Shown here: positions 1 through 9,402 of the stretch, in pieces
Layout of the letters: each line of letters starts with the position of its first letter
Numbering within the stretch: the stretch's first letter is position 1
NCBI GenBank assembly: GCA_964538505.1
Contig: CAZIDY010000001.1
Location: 186,001 to 250,000 of the forward strand
Length of the DNA stretch: 64,000 nucleotides
Origin: Zeimonas sp964538505
GTDB taxonomy: Bacteria; Pseudomonadota; Gammaproteobacteria; Burkholderiales; Burkholderiaceae_E
Direction: 5' to 3'
Made by a program: the position numbers and the translations under genes
Notes under the pieces: generated by a model
Told to the model about the DNA's origin: nothing
The model's database searches: none
The model's input: only the letters and a program-made list of their open reading frames with translations

Positions 1-127
1 GCGCTTCGAGTGCGTCGATGCGCCGTCCGATCAGTGCGGGGGCGACGCCTTCGGCGCGTGCTGCCGCGCTGAGGCTGCCGCGCGTGGCGGCAGAGATGAA
101 GCTCTCGATCTGCTTGAGACGGGCCAT
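1..127 (-). CDS. LysR-family transcriptional regulator, N-terminus only (runs off the window)
   Basis: Read on the minus strand from the ATG at 127, the frame stays open to the window edge. It gives a protein starting MARLKQIESFISAATRGSLS, followed by AAARAEGVAPALIGRRIDAL. This is the classic start of a LysR winged helix-turn-helix: a first helix with ESF, a GSLSAAA turn and a recognition helix ending in RRIDALE. Only about 42 residues are present, so the ligand and targets are unknown. It is divergent from the haloacid dehalogenase/aceB pair, so LysR convention makes that pair a candidate target. This is an inference from position. Confidence 0.75.
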   Translation of the reverse strand, partial: MARLKQIESFISAATRGSLSAAARAEGVAPALIGRRIDALEA

Positions 128-224
128 CGGACGGGCGCGGGTGGTACGGACGACGCTGCGATTATTGCAAAAAGGTAAAAGCTGAAGCGACCTTTCAAGG
201 CTTTTTGAGAGGAACTCGGCTGAT

Positions 225-236
225 TACACTCGGAGC
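225..236 (+). promoter_or_regulatory. Possible -10 element directly before the haloacid dehalogenase start
   Basis: TACACT at 225-230 lies six bases before the ATG at 237. The only purine-rich stretch, GGAG at 232-235, touches the start codon too closely to be a normal ribosome binding site. If TACACT is a sigma-70 -10 box the transcript would be essentially leaderless. TTGAGA at 205-210 is a poorly spaced -35 candidate (14 bp). Tentative. Confidence 0.3.
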
Positions 237-970
237 ATGCCCAAGGAAGTTCGTGCGATCGCATTCGACGCCTACGGCACGCTGTTCGACGTGCATTCGG
301 TGACGAGTCTCGCCGAGCAGCTGTTTCCCGGACGCGGCGCGGAACTCTCGCAGCTGTGGCGCCAGAAGCAGCTCGAGTATTCGTGGCTGCGCACGATGTC
401 CGAGCGTTACGCGCCGTTTCGCGAGATCACGCGTGATGCGCTGCGTTTCTCCGCGCGCCGACTCGCACTCGCGATGGACGAGGCCGACGAAGAGCGCCTG
501 ATGAAGCAGTACGCGAGCCTGTCGGCGTTTCCGGAGAACCTGGCGGCGCTGCGCGCGTTGCGCGACACCGGCCTGCCGCTGGCGATCCTCACCAACGGCG
601 ACCCTGACATGGTCGCGATCTCGGTGCGCAGCGCGGGCATGCAGGGGCTTTTCGATTACCTGCTGTCGGCGTACGAGGTCGGCTGCTTCAAGACGCGGCG
701 CGAAGTCTACGCACTGGCGCCGGCAGCCTTCGGCTGCGAGCCTGCGCAGATCCTCTTCGTGTCGTCGAACGCATGGGATGCGATCGCTGCGACCTGGTTC
801 GGTTTCCAGACTTTCTGGGTCAACCGCTCGGGTGCACCGCTCGACGAGCTCGGCACGGCGCCATCGGCCACCGGGCACCGGCTCAGCGATGTCGTCGACC
901 ACGTTCGTGCCCGCTTCCGAGGCCGCCCGCGCGGCACGCCCGAACCCACCCCCTTCGAAGGAGAATCGAG

Positions 971-974
<4 letters not shown>
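237..974 (+). CDS. Haloacid dehalogenase, type II ((S)-2-haloacid dehalogenase family)
   Basis: A 245-residue HAD-superfamily hydrolase. Motif I is FDAYGTLFD with the nucleophile Asp11. The substrate-pocket segment LWRQKQLEYSWLR follows at about residue 41, motif II is LTNGD, and the VSSNAWD block near residue 180 is typical of L-2-haloacid dehalogenases. Family members hydrolyse 2-haloalkanoic acids to 2-hydroxy acids through an aspartyl ester. The motif III lysine sits in CFKTRREVY rather than the usual YKPDPRVY, so the substrate may differ. The TGA stop overlaps the ATG of aceB (ATGA), implying translational coupling. An alternative role is a general phosphatase, but the SSNAWD motif argues for the dehalogenase subgroup. 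Confidence 0.85.
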
Positions 975-2569
<1,595 letters not shown>

Positions 2570-2590
2570 GAACGGGTGGATGAATCTACA

Positions 2591-2776
2591 ATGGAACCTC
2601 CGATTGCCGAGCGCGTAAGCATCGTCGACGTCCGGATGCCCTTCTGGTCGATGGTGGTGTTCCTGGTCAAGTTGTCGATCGCGTCGATTCCCGCCTTCAT
2701 CATCCTGTCCGTGCTGGGCGCGCTGACATTCACTTTGCTGGGCTGGCTCGGGTCGCTGTCGCGTACGTGGATCTGA
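2591..2776 (+). CDS. Small membrane protein of unknown function
   Basis: A 61-residue protein if started at the ATG at 2591; a GTG at 2576 would add five residues. It has a short polar start (MEPPIAERVSIVDVRMP) followed by a hydrophobic stretch from about residue 18 to 52 that can form one long or two short membrane helices. It lies 21 bp after aceB on the same strand and is probably cotranscribed. I do not recognise a family and assign no function. Confidence 0.6.
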   Translation: MEPPIAERVSIVDVRMPFWSMVVFLVKLSIASIPAFIILSVLGALTFTLLGWLGSLSRTWI

Positions 2777-3095
2777 GCTCCTCAGGCGGCTGATCGGCTT
2801 CTGCTCACACCGCCATGTAGCGCCCCGGGCGATGGTTCACCGCGAGCGTCACGTTCAGTGCGGTGACGCCGATTCGCGTCGTCGACCAGCGAGTGCCGGG
2901 CGAGCGGGAGCGAGCCTGCAGGGTCGGGTGGGAGATCGGAGGCGCTGCGCATCCCCCGCGATTCTGACATCCTGCATGCGCGGCAGCGCAGGACGCCCTG
3001 CGACGTTTTCTGCCGCACAAGACGGTGCGGATATTCGACACAACCCGAGCCTGCGTCCTACCGTACGCTCTTTGACCAAGGGAAGGAGAAGGACA
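2777..3095. other. About 320 bp without a convincing gene
   Basis: No frame here has a good start, ribosome binding site and recognisable product. On the minus strand one frame ends in TALNVTLAVNHRPGRYMAV just before 2805, which looks somewhat protein-like and could be the tail of a decayed gene, but I cannot name it. A purine-rich ribosome binding site (GGAAGGAGAAGG, 3081-3092) at the right end belongs to the next gene. Confidence 0.4.
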
Positions 3096-3326
3096 ATGAC
3101 CGACGTCTGGTTGAGCTCGTTGCAGACGGGCAGCGCGCAGGAAGGCTTCGAGCTGGCGATCAAACTGTCCCGGATGGGCGTGAAGTACACGCAGCCTTCT
3201 GACGAGGTGCGCGCGCGGCTGCGTCCCGAGTACGAGGAAAATGCCGACAGCCTGATCGCCTCGTCGCAGGTGATCGCAATCCACTTCCAGACGATCGCCG
3301 CGGCGAACGGTTACTGGAAGGGTTGA
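3096..3326 (+). CDS. Hypothetical protein, 76 residues
   Basis: The start ATG at 3096 is preceded by the strongest ribosome binding site in this part of the window (GGAAGGAGAAGG), which rules out longer upstream starts. The product is a small soluble protein beginning MTDVWLSSLQTGSAQEGFEL and ending in QTIAAANGYWKG. It has no signal peptide or membrane segment. I do not recognise the family. It stands 21 bp ahead of arfB on the same strand, but whether it is linked functionally is unknown. Confidence 0.65.
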   Translation: MTDVWLSSLQTGSAQEGFELAIKLSRMGVKYTQPSDEVRARLRPEYEENADSLIASSQVIAIHFQTIAAANGYWKG

Positions 3327-3347
3327 CGCACGCGACCGGCGCTGGCG

Positions 3348-3761
3348 ATGGGCGCGCGTGGATCGCCTCGGGTAGACGTCGACGAGATCGAGTTCACGGC
3401 TATCCGCGCGCAGGGCGCCGGCGGGCAGAACGTGAACAAGGTGTCGAACGCCGTGCAGCTGCGTTTCGACATCGCACGCTCGTCGCTGCCCGATGGAGTG
3501 AAGGAGCGGCTGCTTGCGCTCGACGACCGACGGATCAGCTCCGACGGCATCGTTGTCGTCAAGGCGCAGCGCTTTCGCAGCCTGGAGAAGAACCGGGAAG
3601 ACGCGATCGCGCGCCTGCAGGCGATCGTCGATGCCGCCGCGCACGTGCCGAAGCCGCGCCGCGCGACGAAGCCTACCGCCGCCGCGCGTGCACGTCGCGT
3701 CGACGAGAAGACGCACCGCGGCCGGATCAAGTCGCTGCGTCGCCCACCCGAAGCTTCGTAG
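3348..3761 (+). CDS. arfB: Alternative ribosome-rescue factor ArfB (peptidyl-tRNA hydrolase)
   Basis: 137 residues. The N-terminal domain carries the release-factor motif in AIRAQGAGGQNVNKVSNA; the GGQ tripeptide catalyses peptidyl-tRNA hydrolysis in the ribosomal peptidyl-transferase centre. It is followed by LRFDIARSSLP and ISSDGIVVVKAQ, which match the YaeJ/ArfB family. The C-terminal tail from about residue 100 is rich in Arg and Lys (KPRRATKPTAAARARR...), as needed to probe the empty mRNA channel of stalled ribosomes. It lacks the codon-recognition domains of RF1/RF2, so it acts on non-stop complexes without reading a stop codon. Length and motif order are standard. Confidence 0.93.
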   Translation: MGARGSPRVDVDEIEFTAIRAQGAGGQNVNKVSNAVQLRFDIARSSLPDGVKERLLALDDRRISSDGIVVVKAQRFRSLEKNREDAIARLQAIVDAAAHVPKPRRATKPTAAARARRVDEKTHRGRIKSLRRPPEAS

Positions 3762-3814
3762 CGGATTCTCGCGATCCGTCGGCATTTGTTACCCTGTCCG
3801 GATCCGTTGGAGGA

Positions 3815-4024
3815 ATGCCTTTGGCCAAGCCTAATTACGCGTTTCAGAAGAGACAGCGCGAGCTCGCGAAGAAGCAGAAGAAGGAGGAGAAGCTCAAGCG
3901 CCGCCTCGAATCGACGCCCGGACAGGAAGACGCGCCGGCCGACGACGCAACCGGCACCGCCGTGCCGGTGTCGGGCACCGACGCAGCCGGGTCTGGCCCG
4001 GTAAACGGAAGCGACGCGACCTGA
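3815..4024 (+). CDS. Small lysine-rich hypothetical protein
   Basis: 69 residues from the ATG at 3815, with the SD-like GGAGG just upstream (3809-3813). A TTG at 3821 is an alternative start. The N-terminal half is strongly basic and probably helical (KPNYAFQKRQRELAKK followed by KKEEKLKRR). The C-terminal half is acidic and low-complexity, rich in Thr, Ala, Gly and Asp. Small proteins starting AKPNYxFxKRQRELAKK are common in betaproteobacterial genomes, but I know of no demonstrated function. It may bind nucleic acid; that is a guess from charge only. Confidence 0.65.
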   Translation: MPLAKPNYAFQKRQRELAKKQKKEEKLKRRLESTPGQEDAPADDATGTAVPVSGTDAAGSGPVNGSDAT

Positions 4025-4064
4025 ACGCCCGCCGCGCGTTGCAGGGCGGGTTCACTACCGTTCT

Positions 4065-4571
4065 TCAGCGTGGCGCCGGCGTTCGCAGCAGCTCGTCGAG
4101 CTCGCGCAGCACTTCTAGGTCGCCGCTGCGGTCGAAGTGCAGCGGGAATCCGCTCCATCCCCAGCTGGCAGAACCCTTGAGCCGGTAGCCCCATTGCGCG
4201 GGCTCGGCCGTGCGCAGCTCGCGCAGCAGCGCGAGCAGCCGCGAAGTCGGCACGGTGAACCGGACGGGGATCGTTCGCTCGCCGAGCGCGGGCAGCGTGA
4301 CCGCGCGCTCGAGCACCTTTCCGTCGGCGAAGGGCCGCCCGAGCAGCTCGAGCGCGAAGTCGATGTTTCGCAGCGGGATCGCGACGTCGTTCGGATTCTC
4401 GGTGTCGACCGCGAGCAGGAAGCGGATCTCGCTCAGGCCGAGCTCGTCGATCTGGAAGTCGGAGAAGCGCAGCCGCGGCGGCTCGAGGTCTGCCGGCGGC
4501 AGCGCGCCGCAGCCGGCCAGCAGCACGAGGGCGCCGGCCGCGCCGATGCATGCACGTCGGTTGTTCTTCAT
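4065..4571 (-). CDS. LEA type 2 / water-stress-like lipoprotein
   Basis: 168 residues. The N-terminus has a lipoprotein signal peptide (basic MKNNRR, hydrophobic core, lipobox LLAGC with the lipidated Cys at about 21). The mature part contains LRFSDFQIDELGLSEIRFLL and VDTENPNDVAIPLRNIDFAL. This matches the LEA14/WHy fold of envelope proteins, whose hallmark is an NPN within a beta-sandwich. It is probably anchored in the inner leaflet of the outer membrane. The biological role of this family in proteobacteria is not settled. It sits 57 bp upstream of the aminotransferase on the same strand, but no functional tie is evident. Confidence 0.75.
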   Translation of the reverse strand: MKNNRRACIGAAGALVLLAGCGALPPADLEPPRLRFSDFQIDELGLSEIRFLLAVDTENPNDVAIPLRNIDFALELLGRPFADGKVLERAVTLPALGERTIPVRFTVPTSRLLALLRELRTAEPAQWGYRLKGSASWGWSGFPLHFDRSGDLEVLRELDELLRTPAPR

Positions 4572-4628
4572 GGTCTCGCGAGTCGCATCATGTTCTTGCC
4601 AGCTGCATTGCGGGCCGCGACCTCCGCT

Positions 4629-5795
4629 TCATAGCTTTGCGAGCCGCTCGAGCGCACGTTCGAGCGTCTCGTCGGTCTTCGCGAAGCAGAAGCGCACGAC
4701 GCGGTTCTCGACCGCACGCTCGTAGAACGCCGACAGCGGAATCGCTGCGACGCCTGCCTCGGTGGTCAGCCATCGGGCGAAATCGGTTTCGTTGCGGTCG
4801 GAGATCGCGCCGTAGTCGACGAGCTGGAAGAACGTTCCCTCGCAGTCGAGCAGCCGGAAGCGCGTGCGCGCAAGGCCGTCGCGAAAGAGATCGCGCTTGC
4901 GCTGGTAGAAAGGTGCGACGTCGCGCCACGATTGCGTCTCGCTCATGTAGCGGGCGATGCCGTGTTGCGTCGGCGCGTGCGCCGTGAACACGTTGAACTG
5001 GTGCACCTTGCGGAATTCGGCGGTGAGCGGTGCCGGCGCGGCGCAGTAGCCGAGCTTCCATCCGGTGACGTGGAAGGTCTTGCCGAAAGACGAAACGACG
5101 AAACTGCGCGATGCGAGCTGCGGATAGCGGCTGATCGATTCGTGCGGTTGCCCGTCGAAGACCATGTGCTCGTAGACCTCGTCGGAGATCACGATGAGGT
5201 CGTGCGCGCAGGCGATCGACGCGAGCTCGCGCAGGTCGGCTTCGCGCAGGATCGTGCCGGTGGGGTTGTGCGGCGAGTTCACGAGGATCGCGCGCGTGCG
5301 TTTCGAGCACGCGGCGCGCACCGCCGCCCAGTCGACGCGGAAATCTTCGCCCATCGGCACCGCGACCGCCGTGCCGCCGGCCAGTTCGATCGACGGAACG
5401 TAGCTGTCGTAGACCGGCTCGATCACGACGACCTCGTCGCCCGGCCGCACGACGGCGAGCACTGCGGTGAAGATCGCCTGCGTGGCGCCCGCGGTGACGG
5501 TGATCTCGTCGACCGGGTCGTAGCGAACGTCGTGCACTGCCTCGATCTTCCCGGCAATCCGTTCGCGCAGTGCGGCGACACCCGCCATCGGCGGATACTG
5601 GTTGTGACCGGCGCGCATTGCATCGGCGACCGCGTCGACGAGCGCCGGGTCGCAGTCGAAGTCCGGGAATCCCTGCCCCAGGTTCACCGCGCCGTGCTCG
5701 ACGGCGAGCGACGACATCACGGTGAAGATCGTCGTGCCGACCTTCGGCAGCTTCGTGGCGAGGGCGGGACGTGCGGGGAAGGCGTGTGCGGTCAT
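4629..5795 (-). CDS. Methionine aminotransferase (class I/II PLP aminotransferase, YbdL-like)
   Basis: 388 residues, cytoplasmic and PLP-dependent. It has NLGQGFPDFDCDPALVDAV near residue 40, ITVTAGATQAIF at the cofactor phosphate loop, NSPHNPTGTI, DEVYEHMVFDG and the Schiff-base lysine in SSFGKTFHVTGWKLGY. The GQGFPDF and TGWKLGY segments are those of the YbdL/kynurenine-aminotransferase-like group, which prefers methionine, phenylalanine and other hydrophobic amino acids and makes 2-oxo acids such as 4-methylthio-2-oxobutanoate. The start ATG at 5795 gives the normal length. If it accepts aromatic amino acids it could feed aryl-pyruvates to IorAB encoded at 55.8-59.5 kb, but that is only an inference. 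Confidence 0.88.
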   Translation of the reverse strand: MTAHAFPARPALATKLPKVGTTIFTVMSSLAVEHGAVNLGQGFPDFDCDPALVDAVADAMRAGHNQYPPMAGVAALRERIAGKIEAVHDVRYDPVDEITVTAGATQAIFTAVLAVVRPGDEVVVIEPVYDSYVPSIELAGGTAVAVPMGEDFRVDWAAVRAACSKRTRAILVNSPHNPTGTILREADLRELASIACAHDLIVISDEVYEHMVFDGQPHESISRYPQLASRSFVVSSFGKTFHVTGWKLGYCAAPAPLTAEFRKVHQFNVFTAHAPTQHGIARYMSETQSWRDVAPFYQRKRDLFRDGLARTRFRLLDCEGTFFQLVDYGAISDRNETDFARWLTTEAGVAAIPLSAFYERAVENRVVRFCFAKTDETLERALERLAKL

Positions 5796-5941
5796 GTCGA
5801 TGCGGTGAGCGCGTCGCCGACGATTATAGAGAGCAGGTTGCCGGGCACCCGGCGGCGGGTTGCCGTGGACCGGGCGGCGAGGGGCTGGAGCGGGTTACAA
5901 ACCGGGCCGGAGGCTACCCGCTTTCGTGCCATCATCGTGCC

Positions 5942-6703
5942 ATGCTGATCGTCCTGTCTCCCGCCAAGCGGCTCGATTTCGAGTCGGCGCCGCACGTCAC
6001 CGCGCACACGCAGCCGCGCTTTCTCGCGCAGTCGCGCCCGCTCGTCGAATTGCTGAAGAAGATGGACACGCGCGAGCTCGCGTCGCTGATGTCGATCAGC
6101 GATCCGCTCGCCGCGTTGAACGCCGCGCGCTTCGGCCAGTGGAAGCCGCCGTTCACGCCGCGCAACGCCCGGCCTGCGGTGCTTGCGTTCGCAGGCGACG
6201 TCTACGAAGGGCTCGATGCGAAGAACCTCGACGAATCCGACCTCGGCTGGGCGCAGGAGCACGTGCGCATCCTCTCGGGCCTGTACGGCGTGCTGCGCCC
6301 GCTCGACCTGATCCAGCCCTACCGGCTCGAGATGGGCACGCGGCTGCGCAACCCGAAAGGCGGCGATCTCTACGCATACTGGGGAAGCCGGCTCGCGGAG
6401 ACGATCGACGAGGAGCTCGCCTCGCATCGCAGCCAGGTGCTCGTCAACCTCGCGTCGGTCGAGTATTTCAAGGCGCTCGCCGGGCTGCGCTCGCGCGTCG
6501 TGCAGCCGGTGTTCCAGCAGCGGCGCTCCGATGGATGGAAGGTCGTCGCCTTCGCCGCCAAGCGCGCGCGCGGCACGATGACGCGCTACGCGATCGAGCG
6601 GCGCATCGACGATCCGGTGCAACTGCAGGGCTTCGATGTCGATGGCTATCGCTTCGAGCCGCGGGCGTCGAACGAGTCGACCTGGGTGTTCCGGCGCGGC
6701 TGA
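5942..6703 (+). CDS. yaaA: Peroxide-stress protein YaaA (UPF0246/DUF328)
   Basis: 253 residues, starting MLIVLSPAKRLDFES as is typical of the family. Conserved segments include ALNAARFGQWKPPF, AFAGDVYEGLDA, LSGLYGVLRPLDLIQPYRLE, and VNLASVEYFKAL. In E. coli YaaA lowers free intracellular iron and limits Fenton damage under hydrogen peroxide; biochemical work links the fold to DNA binding. The start at 5942 has no clear Shine-Dalgarno sequence. The gene is divergent from the aminotransferase with a 146-bp gap and convergent with murB. Length is standard and nothing is missing. Confidence 0.95.
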   Translation: MLIVLSPAKRLDFESAPHVTAHTQPRFLAQSRPLVELLKKMDTRELASLMSISDPLAALNAARFGQWKPPFTPRNARPAVLAFAGDVYEGLDAKNLDESDLGWAQEHVRILSGLYGVLRPLDLIQPYRLEMGTRLRNPKGGDLYAYWGSRLAETIDEELASHRSQVLVNLASVEYFKALAGLRSRVVQPVFQQRRSDGWKVVAFAAKRARGTMTRYAIERRIDDPVQLQGFDVDGYRFEPRASNESTWVFRRG

Positions 6704-6726
6704 GCGGAAGGCGTGAATACGCCTTC

Positions 6727-7773
6727 TCAGACGATCGTCGGCTCCGGGACGAGCTCGATGCCGAAGCGGTCGCGAACCGACTCCGCGATGCGGAGCGCGA
6801 GCGCGAGGATCTGCGCGCCGGTCGCGTTGCCGTGGTTGACGAGCACCAGCGCATGCCGCTCGTGCACGCCGGCATCGCCGTCGCGAAAGCCTTTCCAGCC
6901 GCAGCGCTCGATCAGCCATCCCGCCGAGAGCTTCACGCGTGTTCCGCCTCGTACCGTGTCGCCGTCGTCGGTCGACGCCGCGAAACGCGGCATGCCCGGA
7001 TGAAGCGCCGACAGCGCATCGGCGATCGACGCGTCGACGACCGGGTTGCGAAAGAAGCTGCCCGCGTTGCCGAGCACCGCCGGGTCGGGCAGCTTGCGGC
7101 GGCGAATCGCCGAGACGGCATCCGCGACGTCGCGAGCGGCGGGTCGCGTGACGCCGCTGTCGCGCAGCGCGTCGCGGATCTCGCCGTAATCGAGCTGCAG
7201 CGGCGCGTCGCGCCGTAGCCGGAAGCGCACCGCGGTGATCGCCCATCCGCCGCCGGAAGGATGCCGGAATACGCTGTCGCGATAGCCGAAGCCGCAGTCG
7301 GCCGCGTCGAAACGCCTGCGAGAGCCATCGAGCAGCGAGACCGCGTCGAGCGACTCGAAGCGCTCGCGCATCTCGACGCCGTAGGCGCCGATGTTCTGGA
7401 TCGGGCTCGCGCCGACCGTGCCGGGAATCAGCGAGAGGTTCTCGAGCCCGCCGAGGCCCTGCGCGAGGGTCCACCGGACGAAGTCGTTCCAGTTCTCGCC
7501 GGCACCAGCCTCGACGAGCACGCCGTGTCCATCGTCTGCCAGCAGCCGGCGGCCGCGGATCGTGATGTGCACGAGCGGCATCGGCGGGTTCCGCGTGAAG
7601 AGCACGTTGCTGCCGCCGCCGAGCACGAAGGGCGGCGGCGCGTCGGGCCGTTGCATGGCAAGTCGCGGCAGCTCGATCGCGTCGTCGACTTCGATCAGTC
7701 TTGCCGCTCGCGCTTCGACGCCGAAGCTGTTCAGCGCGCGCAGTGAAACGCCCCGGCGCTCGACCGCAGGCAT
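6727..7773 (-). CDS. murB: UDP-N-acetylmuramate dehydrogenase MurB
   Basis: 348 residues; reduces UDP-GlcNAc-enolpyruvate to UDP-MurNAc with NADPH and FAD in peptidoglycan precursor synthesis. FAD-binding signatures are FVLGGGSNVLFT near residue 50 and GLENLSLIPGTVGASPIQNI near 115. The catalytic region has GYRDSVFRHP, the layout of the type I (E. coli-like) MurB, and the C-terminus ends in IELVPEPTIV with the conserved glutamate. It lies 14 bp downstream of scpA on the same strand and is probably cotranscribed with it, a housekeeping combination with no special functional link. Confidence 0.97.
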   Translation of the reverse strand: MPAVERRGVSLRALNSFGVEARAARLIEVDDAIELPRLAMQRPDAPPPFVLGGGSNVLFTRNPPMPLVHITIRGRRLLADDGHGVLVEAGAGENWNDFVRWTLAQGLGGLENLSLIPGTVGASPIQNIGAYGVEMRERFESLDAVSLLDGSRRRFDAADCGFGYRDSVFRHPSGGGWAITAVRFRLRRDAPLQLDYGEIRDALRDSGVTRPAARDVADAVSAIRRRKLPDPAVLGNAGSFFRNPVVDASIADALSALHPGMPRFAASTDDGDTVRGGTRVKLSAGWLIERCGWKGFRDGDAGVHERHALVLVNHGNATGAQILALALRIAESVRDRFGIELVPEPTIV

Positions 7774-7787
7774 CGTGTGAACGGGTC

Positions 7788-8672
7788 CTAGCTCGGGCTG
7801 TACGCGAGCCGCACGTAGATCGGCGCGAAGGCCTCGGCCTGCGTGATCTCGATCAGCGATTCGCGCGCCAGCTCGAGCAGTGCGATGAAGGTGACGACGA
7901 CGACCGGGACGCCACGCTCCGTGTCGAACAGCTCGTCGAACTCGGCGAAACGTCGATCCTGCAGCCGGCGCAGCACGACCGTCATGTACTCGCGCACCGA
8001 CAGCTCCTCGCGCGTGATCCGGTGATGCTGCACGAGTCGCGCGCGGCGCAGGATGTCGGCCCAGGCGCTGCGCAGGTCGTTTGCGTCGACGCTCGGCAGC
8101 TGTGTGGTCGCGGCCTGTTCCAGCCAGGCGTTGGCGGGAAGGAAATCGCGTCCGAGCTGCGGAAGCTGGTCGATTCTCTCGGCGCCGACCTTGATGCGCT
8201 CGTACTCGACGAGCCGCCGCGCGAGCTCGGCGCGCGGATCCTCCACTTCCTCGCCGCTGTCGGCCTTCTTTACCGGCAGCAGCATCCGCGACTTGATCGA
8301 GATCAGCAGCGCGGCCATCAGCAGGTACTCGGCGGCGAGCTCGAGATTGTGGCTGCGGATCTCGTCGATGTAGGCGAGGTACTGGCGCGTGACCTCGGCC
8401 ATCGGGATGTCGAAGATGTCGAAGTTCTGCCGCCGGATCAGGTACAGCAGCACGTCGAGCGGCCCCTCGAAGGCGTCGAGGAAGACCTCGAGCGCGTCGG
8501 GCGGGATGTACAGATCCTGCGGCAGCCGCAGCATCGGCTCGCCGTACAGCCGTGCGAACACCTTCAGCTCGAGCTGCTCGGGCGTGTCGAGCGTCGCGGG
8601 GGCTTCCGGAGGTGCGCCGCCGTCGACTGTGGCGGGCGCCTCGAGCTGTGTCTCGGCGGGCAGGCCGCTCAA
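7788..8672 (-). CDS. scpA: Segregation and condensation protein A
   Basis: 294 residues from a TTG start at 8672. ScpA is the kleisin that bridges the Smc ATPase heads and binds ScpB in chromosome condensation. The core begins DAFEGPLDVLLYLIRRQNFD and continues with AAEYLLMAALLISIKSRMLL; the C-terminal winged helix ends in LRLAYSPS-like residues. The frame is open far upstream, but the extra residues are antisense to the BamE-like gene and are not protein-like. The TTG shares bases with the TGA stop of the DUF3460 gene (TTGA), so a coupled start is the best choice. The first ~60 residues are Pro/Ala/Glu-rich and variable. Confidence 0.88.
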   Translation of the reverse strand: MSGLPAETQLEAPATVDGGAPPEAPATLDTPEQLELKVFARLYGEPMLRLPQDLYIPPDALEVFLDAFEGPLDVLLYLIRRQNFDIFDIPMAEVTRQYLAYIDEIRSHNLELAAEYLLMAALLISIKSRMLLPVKKADSGEEVEDPRAELARRLVEYERIKVGAERIDQLPQLGRDFLPANAWLEQAATTQLPSVDANDLRSAWADILRRARLVQHHRITREELSVREYMTVVLRRLQDRRFAEFDELFDTERGVPVVVVTFIALLELARESLIEITQAEAFAPIYVRLAYSPS

Positions 8673-8857
8673 GTGTAGTCTTTCGGGTAGTACACGTACG
8701 ATGACCGCGGAACGCGCGACTCGCGGTGCTGCTGCATCGTGTCGAGGTCCTGCGGGCGGTCCCACAGCAGGGCGCGGCCCTCGCGCTGGCTGCCTTCGAG
8801 ATGCGGCCGCTCCTGCTTGAGCTGCTCGAGGAAGCGGGTGATTTCCGACTTGTACAT
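8669..8857 (-). CDS. DUF3460 family small protein
   Basis: 62 residues, starting MYKSEITRFLEQLKQERPHL and ending in SYVYYPKDYT. This small soluble family is found mostly in betaproteobacteria, commonly directly upstream of scpA, as here. An upstream ATG at 8911 would add 18 residues that overlap the divergent lipoprotein gene and are not conserved-looking, so 8857 is preferred. The stop overlaps the scpA TTG start. Function is unknown. The order DUF3460-scpA-murB suggests an operon with chromosome segregation and cell-wall genes. Confidence 0.82.
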   Translation of the reverse strand: MYKSEITRFLEQLKQERPHLEGSQREGRALLWDRPQDLDTMQQHRESRVPRSSYVYYPKDYT

Positions 8858-8891
8858 GGCGGTGTTTTTCTCCAGGACGGGAGTGTAAAGG

Positions 8892-9395
8892 ATGAAGCGA
8901 TCGCTGTTCACCGGCTGGCTGTGTGCACTGCTCGCCTTCGTGGGCGGCTGCGACTACTTCGCGCAGCGCGAACTGCAGCCCGGCGTGTCCACCGTCGACG
9001 ACGTCCGGCGCCTGATGGGCAAGCCGGTGATGATCTGGGAAGAGAACGACGGCAGCCAGGTGCTCGAATTCTCGCGTGGCCCCGAAGGCAGCGAGACCTG
9101 GATGGTCCAGATCGGTCCGGACGGACTCTACCGCGGCATGACCGACGCGCGTGCCGCCGCACAGCTCGAGCAGGTACGCGCCGGAATGAGCCGCGACGAC
9201 CTGCGCCGCCTGCTCGGCAAGCCCGACGAGGAGGAGCGCTTCGCGGCACGCAACGAGACGGTGTGGACCTGGCGCGTGAAGACCAGTACCGGCGTGAGCA
9301 CCGAGATGTTCCACGCGCATCTGTCGCCCGAGGGCCGCGTCCTGCGCACGAGTCGCACGCCGGACCCGAGGCTGATCAACGCCGCGGGTCAATGA
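8892..9395 (+). CDS. BamE/SmpA-OmlA-like outer-membrane lipoprotein
   Basis: 167 residues with a lipoprotein signal (MKRSLFTGWLCALLAF, lipobox VGGC, lipidated Cys at about 20). Two copies of the SmpA/OmlA motif follow: LQPGVSTVDDVRRLMGKP at about 29-46 and VRAGMSRDDLRRLLGKP at about 96-112. BamE proper is about 110 residues with one such motif, so this is a duplicated or two-domain relative rather than the core BAM subunit. It is probably anchored to the outer membrane and faces the periplasm. It is divergent from DUF3460-scpA. A role in envelope assembly is inferred from the fold. Confidence 0.82.
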   Translation: MKRSLFTGWLCALLAFVGGCDYFAQRELQPGVSTVDDVRRLMGKPVMIWEENDGSQVLEFSRGPEGSETWMVQIGPDGLYRGMTDARAAAQLEQVRAGMSRDDLRRLLGKPDEEERFAARNETVWTWRVKTSTGVSTEMFHAHLSPEGRVLRTSRTPDPRLINAAGQ

Positions 9396-9402
9396 ACCGC
9401 AC

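Noticed and set aside
2805..3785. 326-codon minus-strand open frame over the arfB region
   Set aside because: Antisense to arfB and another likely gene; composition is that of a GC-rich shadow frame. Only its last 20 residues look faintly protein-like.
8293..8307. TTGATCGAGATCAG as a second FNR-type site
   Set aside because: It lies within scpA coding sequence, lacks the last consensus base, and is in no promoter position.
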